A stretch of DNA of 11,423 bases. It comes from CAZWSE01 sp964636575 (lineage in GTDB: Bacteria; Pseudomonadota; Alphaproteobacteria; Rhodobacterales; Rhodobacteraceae). Positions within the stretch are counted from its first letter, which is position 1; each line of letters begins with the position of its first letter. Shown in pieces: positions 7,201 through 11,423 of this stretch. Made by a program: the position numbers and the translations under genes. Under the pieces are notes generated by a model. The model worked only from the letters and a program-made list of their open reading frames with translations, was not told the origin of the DNA and did not search any database. The stretch lies in NCBI GenBank assembly GCA_964636575.1, contig CAZWSE010000102.1, positions 1 to 11,423 of the forward strand. Direction: 5' to 3'.

Positions 7201-7998
7201 TTACCGCTCAAACAACACCGGAAACCAGTCTTCGCGCAACACCTGACCGGCGTGCATATCATGCCCCGGAAACGGCGGCGACGTCGGTCCGGGCCGTTCG
7301 ACATACCGCGCATCATCGCCAAGCAGGCGCAGTGAAAACGCGCGACGCCGTGATCCGGCTTCATTGCCACGTGCGCCATGCAGGATGCCGTAGTTGAACG
7401 CCACCGCATCCCCCGGCTCCATCTCCCATTCGCGGATATCCATGCCTTCCGCGTCAGGGTCGGGCACGGGCATATAGGTATCATCATCAGGGTAGAAATT
7501 GGTTTCAGACAGCCAGCGTGTCGGCACCACAGGCTTGGGCCAATCATGGCTGCCCGCAACGCAGCGCAGGCTGGCATCCGTCACAGGATCAAGCGGCGAC
7601 CAAAAGCTGACATTCTGGCGACCTTCCACAAAATAGTAAGGCCCGTCGGAATGCCAAGGCGTCGGCTTGGACGTGCCGGGTTCTTTGACCAAGACATGAT
7701 CATGAAACATTTGCACGCGCTTGGATTGCATCAAATCCGCCGCGACCTCTGCGACAGGTGATGTGCGGATCACATCTGCGAATTCATCAATGCGGGTCCA
7801 GTTGCAATAGTCATCGAAAAAACGGCCTGTGTCGCCGTCCTTCAGGTTTTCAGCCGCATAGGGGCCGGGGTCGGTCATGTTGCGTTCAACGCCCGCGCGC
7901 AGGGTGTCGACGTGATCGGCGAACAAGCCTTTGATCAGCACAACGCCATCGGTTTGATAGGCGTCCACATGGGCTTGGGTAAGTAAAGGATGTGTCAT
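7201..7998 (-). CDS. PhyH-family Fe(II)/2-oxoglutarate dioxygenase
   Basis: The 265-residue product has the phytanoyl-CoA dioxygenase (PhyH) layout. H116-S-D118 in WHSDGPYYFVEG and H207 in NYGILHGARGN form the iron-binding HxD...H facial triad. The RRRAFSLRLLGDD segment, with R219 the best candidate, supplies the arginine that holds the 2-oxoglutarate carboxylate. The N-terminal YQTDGVVLIKGLF is also typical. These enzymes hydroxylate small molecules or lipids using oxygen and 2-oxoglutarate; the substrate here is unknown and need not be phytanoyl-CoA. It converges on the RidA-VOC operon with three bases between stop codons and no visible terminator. No strong Shine-Dalgarno precedes the ATG. 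Confidence 0.85.
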   Translation of the reverse strand: MTHPLLTQAHVDAYQTDGVVLIKGLFADHVDTLRAGVERNMTDPGPYAAENLKDGDTGRFFDDYCNWTRIDEFADVIRTSPVAEVAADLMQSKRVQMFHDHVLVKEPGTSKPTPWHSDGPYYFVEGRQNVSFWSPLDPVTDASLRCVAGSHDWPKPVVPTRWLSETNFYPDDDTYMPVPDPDAEGMDIREWEMEPGDAVAFNYGILHGARGNEAGSRRRAFSLRLLGDDARYVERPGPTSPPFPGHDMHAGQVLREDWFPVLFER

Positions 7999-8045
7999 GG
8001 GATAAGTGGTACAAAGATCAGGACTGCAACACCAGACGGATTCAC

Positions 8046-8483
8046 CTAGTCTTGGATTTGATCGTTCGTGTCCAAGGTCTCTGTTTCGTCGTCGCGCGGG
8101 TCTTCAACCAAACGGTCGGTGACCTCATCAATCTTACGGGCAACGTCTTTCAAAGAAACAGAGGCCACATTCGACCCCGCGCCCGAAGACAGCCCCGGTA
8201 TCTGCAACGGCTTCACAGCGCGGGCCACACCAGCCGCACTTTGCATCCGGATCACGCCATCGGTCAGCAAACGGGAATACAGCTGACCCGCCACATCAGC
8301 AGAGACACCCAATTGCCGCATCAAGTAATCAGCGGAGACACCGTTCTGGGCGCGGGCGATCATCGAAGCCCATGCATAGGTGACAGGCTTCACAGCAGGG
8401 GCCGCGCGGGCCATCGACACGGAAGGGGCCAGTGGCGCAAGGCCAGCGGCAAGGGCGGTTTGGGTAAACTGTCGTCTGTTCAT
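8046..8483 (-). CDS. Small protein with Tat-like signal and helix-turn-helix-like segment
   Basis: The 145-residue product begins MNRRQFTQTALAAGLAPLAP, a twin-arginine-like signal with a likely cleavage site near the SMARA segment (residues 23-27). The chosen ATG at 8483 places the RR at residues 3-4; an upstream in-frame start near 8522 would bury the signal behind 13 residues. After the signal, residues 47-80 (NGVSADYLMRQLGVSADVAG and on to LLTDGVIRM) look like a helix-turn-helix or winged-helix unit, odd for an exported protein. The C-terminus is acidic (DDETETLDTND). I do not recognise the family and assign no function. It follows the membrane winged-helix gene by 54 bp and may belong to its operon or use its own promoter. 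Confidence 0.7.
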   Translation of the reverse strand: MNRRQFTQTALAAGLAPLAPSVSMARAAPAVKPVTYAWASMIARAQNGVSADYLMRQLGVSADVAGQLYSRLLTDGVIRMQSAAGVARAVKPLQIPGLSSGAGSNVASVSLKDVARKIDEVTDRLVEDPRDDETETLDTNDQIQD

Positions 8484-8489
8484 AGGTCC

Positions 8490-8495
8490 AATATA
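8490..8495 (-). promoter_or_regulatory. Possible -10 element of the Tat-signal gene
   Basis: The minus strand reads TATATT here, one mismatch from TATAAT, about six bases before the ATG at 8483. A matching -35 (TTCGCA, 4 of 6) would fall inside the palindrome at 8513-8529. If used, the message would start at or next to the start codon. Confidence 0.3.
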
Positions 8496-8512
8496 GGGAC
8501 GCAGCCGTCTAA

Positions 8513-8529
8513 TTGCGAACAATTCGCAA
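8513..8529. promoter_or_regulatory. Perfect palindrome TTGCGAA-CAA-TTCGCAA
   Basis: Two perfect 7-bp arms around a 3-bp centre lie between the stop of the membrane winged-helix gene (8538) and the start of the Tat-signal gene (8483). The site overlaps the expected -35 position of the TATATT element. No T-run follows on either strand, so it fits an operator, or possibly an intercistronic hairpin, better than a terminator. Confidence 0.5.
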
Positions 8530-8537
8530 CAAAAAGA

Positions 8538-9239
8538 TCAAAGCACCTGAATGACGTCTTTATCAATCGACAGCATATAGCCACGGCGGGCCACGTTCTT
8601 GACCAGCAATTCGCTGACGATCTGGTTGCCGAGTGTATCGCGCAAACGCTTGATACGGGTGGCGCCAGCGGCCTCGTCACAATCGGCAGAGGCACGACCA
8701 GATATAACGCCCTCAATCTCGGACCCGGACAACACATCATCGTCCATGCGGGCCTCGGCGAGCACGGATAGGGTCTCCATCGCGGCATCGGTCAGTTTGA
8801 AGCCAAGGTTGTTCAGGTACACGGTGTTCTCTTCGCGGCTGATCAGCAGGGAATTGACCTGAATGCCGACCCGCTCAATCTGCACCATCCGGCGGTTTAG
8901 GGTGGTCAGCATCACCAGAAACACCAAAGCGGCGATGAGCAGGGCCGTGGCAAAGATCAGCAGCACAAAGATCACCATCCGGTAGCTGGTCAAAGTGTCC
9001 GCAAATGCGGTGCCCGATCCGGCCATGATCTCAAGCATTTTGATTTCAGCCTGCGAGGTCAGATCGTTGTTTTCGACAAACAACTGTTCCACACGGGCAT
9101 TGAACGCATTGGCATCGGGCAGGGTGAAGAACAACACCACCGCCGTAATCAACAAAATCGCAACGATGGCAGCAATCCCCATCGGGACCATGCGGGTGTT
9201 CACACGGGTCTCAGAAGGCGAGGAAGAATGGGCCTGCAC
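8538..9239 (-). CDS. Membrane-anchored OmpR/PhoB-type winged-helix regulator
   Basis: The 233-residue product has two hydrophobic segments, residues ~18-40 and ~88-114, separated by a ~45-residue helical, probably periplasmic loop. Positive residues (NRRM) follow the second segment, so both termini should be cytoplasmic. Residues ~135-226 resemble a Trans_reg_C (OmpR/PhoB) winged helix: an initial SREENTVYLN strand, LTDAAMETLSVLAEA helix, TRIKRLRDTLG recognition-helix pattern and a final VARRGYMLSID wing. It therefore looks like a one-component membrane transcription factor with the DNA-binding domain at the C-terminus, opposite to ToxR/CadC. The start is GTG at 9239, chosen because AAAGGA (9251-9246) precedes it by six bases; it overlaps the upstream gene by 29 bp. 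An ATG at 9191 would avoid the overlap but lacks a ribosome site. Confidence 0.75.
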   Translation of the reverse strand: MQAHSSSPSETRVNTRMVPMGIAAIVAILLITAVVLFFTLPDANAFNARVEQLFVENNDLTSQAEIKMLEIMAGSGTAFADTLTSYRMVIFVLLIFATALLIAALVFLVMLTTLNRRMVQIERVGIQVNSLLISREENTVYLNNLGFKLTDAAMETLSVLAEARMDDDVLSGSEIEGVISGRASADCDEAAGATRIKRLRDTLGNQIVSELLVKNVARRGYMLSIDKDVIQVL

Positions 9240-9495
9240 TGGCTTTCCTTTCAGCTAGTCCTTCGGGTCCAAAAACAGAGATCACGTTCAGCAACGTCCA
9301 GCCACTGCCACGCATACGGGCGGCAAGCTCGGCGCGGGCGGCACCAACATCGCAAGCACCGCTGATCTGGACGACACCATAATGCAGCCGCAAGGGGTTA
9401 TCTTGCTTGGCTTTGTAATCTGCATAACAAGCTGCCTGCGCGGCGGACCCCATAAGGGCGGCGGCGAAGGCAATCGGAATAAACAACTGTTTCAT
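9211..9495 (-). CDS. Small Sec-exported protein of unknown function
   Basis: The 94-residue product begins with a clear Sec signal, MKQLFIPIAFAAALMGSAAQA, with cleavage expected just before ACYADYKAKQ. The mature ~73 residues contain two cysteines (CYADY and GACD), a VSVFGPEGL-like core (NVISVFGPEGLAERK) and end in AGPFFLAF. I recall similar small periplasmic proteins in Rhodobacteraceae with the same CYADYKAKQDNPLRLHYGV opening and FGPEGL/FFL ending, but know no function. The ATG at 9495 is chosen because it puts the signal peptide at the N-terminus. The 3' end overlaps the downstream membrane regulator by 29 bp, which argues for co-expression. Confidence 0.75.
   Translation of the reverse strand: MKQLFIPIAFAAALMGSAAQAACYADYKAKQDNPLRLHYGVVQISGACDVGAARAELAARMRGSGWTLLNVISVFGPEGLAERKASAGPFFLAF
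9246..9251 (-). promoter_or_regulatory. Shine-Dalgarno AAAGGA supporting the GTG start at 9239
   Basis: AAAGGA on the minus strand lies six bases before GTG 9239 and inside the upstream small gene. It is the main reason to accept the non-ATG start and the 29-bp overlap. Confidence 0.55.
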
Positions 9496-9594
9496 AAGGC
9501 CGACACTGCGCTGATTGGGACGGGTATTCAATATCAAGCCCGGTTTTGAGCGCCGCTATCGGATAACAGGGAGCCGTTATTGCCTGTCTTTCGG

Positions 9595-9643
9595 GGGGTG
9601 CCCCACCTTGGTGTCATCAGCCGACCGCTGTGGTTGGCACCCC
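9595..9643 (+). promoter_or_regulatory. Inverted repeat in the leader of the Cys-x17-Cys protein gene
   Basis: GGGGTGCC (9595-9602) and GGCACCCC (9636-9643) are perfect 8-bp complements around a 33-base loop. The downstream arm ends four bases before the AAAGGA ribosome site (9648-9653), so a folded leader could influence translation. The loop itself contains the short CACC/GGTG complement. Evidence is only the pairing. Confidence 0.3.
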
Positions 9644-9662
9644 GCATGAAAGGAATGACACC

Positions 9663-10268
9663 ATGCACCGCACATTAATCTCAACCGTTCTGGCCGCCTC
9701 ATTGGCCGTGACCAGCTTTACGACGACATCCGCCCAAGCCGGAGACCGCGATACAGCCCGCGCCTTGGCCGCAATCGCAGGCATCGCCGTTCTGGGGGCG
9801 ATCATCAATGACCGCAATGATCGCAAGCGGACACAAGCGCAGACCGTGACGCGCGCACAGCCCTACAAACGGAACGACGTGTTCACCCATGTAGAGCCGC
9901 GCCGGATTGACCGCCATGTNNNNNNNNNNNNNNNNNNNNNNNNNNNNNNNNNNNNNNNNNNNNNNNNNNNNNNNNNNNNNNNNNNNNNNNNNNNNNNNNN
10001 NNNNNNNNNNNNNNNNNNNCGGATTGATCGGCACAGCCAGCCGCGTCGCGCCAACCGCAAACTTTTGCCGGGTCAGTGCCTGCGAAGCCTGCACACCCGT
10101 CAGGGAAAGGTCCGCATGTTCGGGGCACGGTGCTTGCACAACAGCTTTACACACGCCAACCGCTTGCCATCTGAATGCGGCATTCGGGTGCGGACAAACC
10201 AAGGACCACGGCGCGGATACGAAGCACGGTGCCTGCGGAACCACGGCTACCAGCTTGCACGCCGGTAA
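9663..10268 (+). CDS. Exported basic protein with duplicated Cys-x17-Cys motif (contains gap)
   Basis: The ATG at 9663 follows AAAGGA by nine bases and gives a Sec signal, MHRTLISTVLAASLAVTSFT..., with cleavage likely at SAQA-GD (around residue 26). Next is a hydrophobic ALAAIAGIAVLGAII stretch, then a basic RNDRKR region and PRRIDRH, where the second N gap begins. RIDRH reappears immediately after the gap. The C-terminal part has two copies of a motif, C-x17-C, each with RTNQG/TRQG, an aromatic and ARCLxN before the second cysteine. This C-terminal pattern (PGQCLR...ARCL) recurs, to my recollection, in uncharacterised Rhodobacteraceae proteins. No function is assigned. An open frame reaches back to a GTG at 9630 but has no ribosome site. 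rnhB follows 21 bp downstream. Confidence 0.75.
   Translation: MHRTLISTVLAASLAVTSFTTTSAQAGDRDTARALAAIAGIAVLGAIINDRNDRKRTQAQTVTRAQPYKRNDVFTHVEPRRIDRHXXXXXXXXXXXXXXXXXXXXXXXXXXXXXXXXXXRIDRHSQPRRANRKLLPGQCLRSLHTRQGKVRMFGARCLHNSFTHANRLPSECGIRVRTNQGPRRGYEARCLRNHGYQLARR
9920..10019. other. Assembly gap of 100 N in the Cys-x17-Cys protein gene
   Basis: Exactly 100 N, again the standard unknown-size placeholder. The codons for RIDRH occur directly before the gap (9903-9917) and directly after it (10020-10034), in the same frame, so the missing part is probably an array of this short repeat and the true protein length is unknown. Confidence 0.95.
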
Positions 10269-10289
10269 GTTTGACGGCATGACCGATCC

Positions 10290-10916
10290 ATGCCTGACTT
10301 TCGTTTAGAACAAGAAGCCATGACGCGGGGGGCCTCCCGCGTCGCTGGTGTGGATGAGGTCGGGCGGGGGCCGCTGGCCGGGCCTGTGGTTGCAGCAGCT
10401 GTGATACTGGACCCAGAACTCATTCCAGAAGGTCTCGACGATTCCAAAAAGCTGTCTGCAAAAAAGCGGCAGATGCTGGCGGGGATCATTCGGCAAACGG
10501 CACAGGTTTCGATCGGACAAGCCAGCGTCGATGAAATCGATTACAACAACATTCTGCAAGCCAGCCTGCTGGCGATGACGCGGGCGGTTCAGGGGTTGGA
10601 AATACAGCCCGATTATCTGCTAATCGACGGAAACCAGACGCCCAAGGGCCTTCGCATGCCAATGCAGACCGTCGTCAAAGGAGACACCCTGTCCCAAAGC
10701 ATCGCAGCGGCCTCAATTGTGGCGAAAATATGGCGGGATCAGCTGATGGTGGATTTGGCGCAACAGCACCCAGGGTACGGCTGGGAAACCAACATGGGAT
10801 ACGGATCAAAAAGCCACATGTCGGCGTTGCAAAAATACGGACCCACCCCACACCATAGACGGTCGTTCAAGCCCGTCCACAACATGTTGTATCAAGATAA
10901 AAACCTAACTGATTGA
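10290..10916 (+). CDS. rnhB: Ribonuclease HII
   Basis: The 208-residue product has all RNase HII signatures. VAGVDEVGRGPLAGPVVAAA carries catalytic D22 and E23, LLIDGNQ carries D113, and VVKGD carries D132, which together bind the metal ions. LDDSKKLSAKKR, SIAAASIVAKIWRD and the C-terminal HPGYGWETNMGYGSKSH with HRRSF are also family landmarks. The enzyme nicks RNA-DNA hybrids and single ribonucleotides embedded in DNA, starting ribonucleotide excision repair. The ATG at 10290 gives a normal N-terminal extension before the active site; an internal ATG at 10320 is a shorter alternative. It lies directly ahead of the methyltransferase gene, an association I recall from other Alphaproteobacteria. 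Confidence 0.95.
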   Translation: MPDFRLEQEAMTRGASRVAGVDEVGRGPLAGPVVAAAVILDPELIPEGLDDSKKLSAKKRQMLAGIIRQTAQVSIGQASVDEIDYNNILQASLLAMTRAVQGLEIQPDYLLIDGNQTPKGLRMPMQTVVKGDTLSQSIAAASIVAKIWRDQLMVDLAQQHPGYGWETNMGYGSKSHMSALQKYGPTPHHRRSFKPVHNMLYQDKNLTD

Positions 10917-10953
10917 TTCAATTAAAAACTTTACAGCGAATCACCTTTGACTC
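10915..10953. promoter_or_regulatory. Cluster of three GANTC sites upstream of the methyltransferase gene
   Basis: GATTC at 10915-10919 (overlapping the rnhB stop), GAATC at 10938-10942 and GACTC at 10949-10953 all match GANTC, the CcrM recognition sequence. They lie 55-93 bp ahead of the start codon, and the last overlaps a -35-like TTGACT (10947-10952). By base composition alone about 0.15 such sites would be expected in a stretch this long. In Caulobacter, GANTC methylation in the ccrM leader modulates ccrM transcription. Confidence 0.6.
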
Positions 10954-11007
10954 ATCTTGGACCTCAACCAAAAGGCGCACAAAGCGTCGGGACAGAGGCA
11001 AGTAAGA

Positions 11008-11423
11008 ATGACCAAAGAAAAGGGCGCTCCGGCGCTTCCATTGAACACGATCATTGATGGCGATTGTATTGACGCCATGAACGCTCTGCCGGAATGCAGC
11101 GTGGATCTTATCTTTGCCGATCCGCCTTATAACCTTCAGCTCAAGGGCGAATTGCACCGCCCCGACAATTCCCGTGTTGATGCTGTTGATGACGAATGGG
11201 ACCAGTTTTCCTCTTTCGCCGCCTACGACACCTTTACCCAAGACTGGCTCAAGGCGGCGCGCCGGTTGCTCAAACCCAACGGGGCTATTTGGGTGATCGG
11301 CTCTTATCACAACATCTTTCGGGTCGGGTCTGCGCTGCAAAACGCGGGCTACTGGATCCTCAATGATGTGGTCTGGCGCAAATCGAACCCGATGCCCAAC
11401 TTCCGCGGCAAACGGTTCACCAA
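11008..11423 (+). CDS. ccrM: CcrM-like DNA adenine-N6 methyltransferase (5' part)
   Basis: The first 138 codons are present and the rest lies beyond the window. TIIDGDCIDAMNALPECSVD followed by LIFADPPYNLQL contains the DPPY catalytic motif IV (residues ~39-42) near the N-terminus, ahead of the SAM-binding motif, the beta-class order typical of CcrM. GELHRPDNSRVDAVDDEWDQ, NGAIWVIGSYHNIFRVG and NDVVWRKSNPMPNFRGKRFT are also familiar CcrM segments. CcrM methylates adenine in GANTC and is a cell-cycle-timed, often essential enzyme in Alphaproteobacteria. The ATG at 11008 is supported by GAGG at 10995-10998, about nine bases upstream. A 91-bp intergenic region with three GANTC sites separates it from rnhB, arguing for its own promoter. 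Confidence 0.93.
   Translation, partial: MTKEKGAPALPLNTIIDGDCIDAMNALPECSVDLIFADPPYNLQLKGELHRPDNSRVDAVDDEWDQFSSFAAYDTFTQDWLKAARRLLKPNGAIWVIGSYHNIFRVGSALQNAGYWILNDVVWRKSNPMPNFRGKRFT

Noticed and set aside
8513..8529. Palindrome as an intrinsic terminator of the membrane regulator gene
   Set aside because: No T-run follows the stem in the direction of transcription; the T-rich bases lie before it.
7992..8771. A 259-residue plus-strand open frame
   Set aside because: It runs antisense to two genes with clear signal peptide or domain features and shows no recognisable domain of its own.
10922..10935. A CtrA box (TTAA...TTTACA) ahead of the methyltransferase gene
   Set aside because: Only one TTAA half-site is present and the second half with a 7-base spacer is absent (ACAG instead).
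10918..11340. A 140-residue minus-strand open frame at the right end
   Set aside because: It is antisense to the methyltransferase gene, whose DPPYNL motif and flanking CcrM segments are unmistakable.

Overview
The window looks like chromosomal DNA of a marine alphaproteobacterium of the Rhodobacteraceae (Roseobacter group). The evidence is a CcrM-type adenine methyltransferase next to rnhB, a giant RTX protein with a C-terminal Hint_2 domain, several small exported proteins of a type I associate with this family, and moderately high GC. The genus cannot be settled from the sequence. Two runs of exactly 100 N (4259-4358 and 9920-10019) are scaffold gaps, and both fall inside repetitive coding sequence.

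Layout. (1) 1-1200, minus strand: a GT-B fold glycosyltransferase whose C-terminus lies outside the window. (2) 1201-1391: a divergent control region with an 11-bp-period direct repeat resembling a Pho box, a TTAA-N7-TTAA CtrA-type box and a small inverted repeat. (3) 1392-6374, plus strand: a protein of about 1660 residues built from RTX calcium-binding nonapeptides, five copies of a non-RTX spacer module and a C-terminal Hint autoprocessing domain. (4) 6479-7197: a two-gene operon of a RidA-family protein and a small glyoxalase-superfamily protein. It meets a PhyH-type Fe(II)/2-oxoglutarate dioxygenase (7201-7998, minus) tail to tail with 3 bp between stop codons. (5) 8046-9495, minus strand: three genes in a row, namely a small Sec-exported protein, a two-pass membrane protein with a C-terminal OmpR/PhoB-type winged helix, and a small Tat-signal protein. 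(6) 9663-10268, plus: a basic exported protein with a duplicated Cys-x17-Cys motif, interrupted by the second gap. (7) 10290-10916, plus: RNase HII. (8) From 11008, plus: the start of a CcrM-like methyltransferase, preceded by a tight cluster of three GANTC sites, the sequence this enzyme class methylates.

How the parts may work together. The RTX-Hint protein and the glycosyltransferase share a control region and may both concern the cell surface. The CtrA-type box in front of the RTX gene and the GANTC cluster in front of the methyltransferase gene suggest that both respond to the alphaproteobacterial cell-cycle circuit. The least familiar element is the 8046-9495 block. It holds a membrane-anchored putative transcription factor with the reverse of the ToxR domain order, set between two exported proteins, with a perfect palindrome ahead of the last gene. 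It reads like an envelope-sensing module, but that is inference. No tRNA, rRNA, CRISPR array, insertion sequence or convincing intrinsic terminator was seen.
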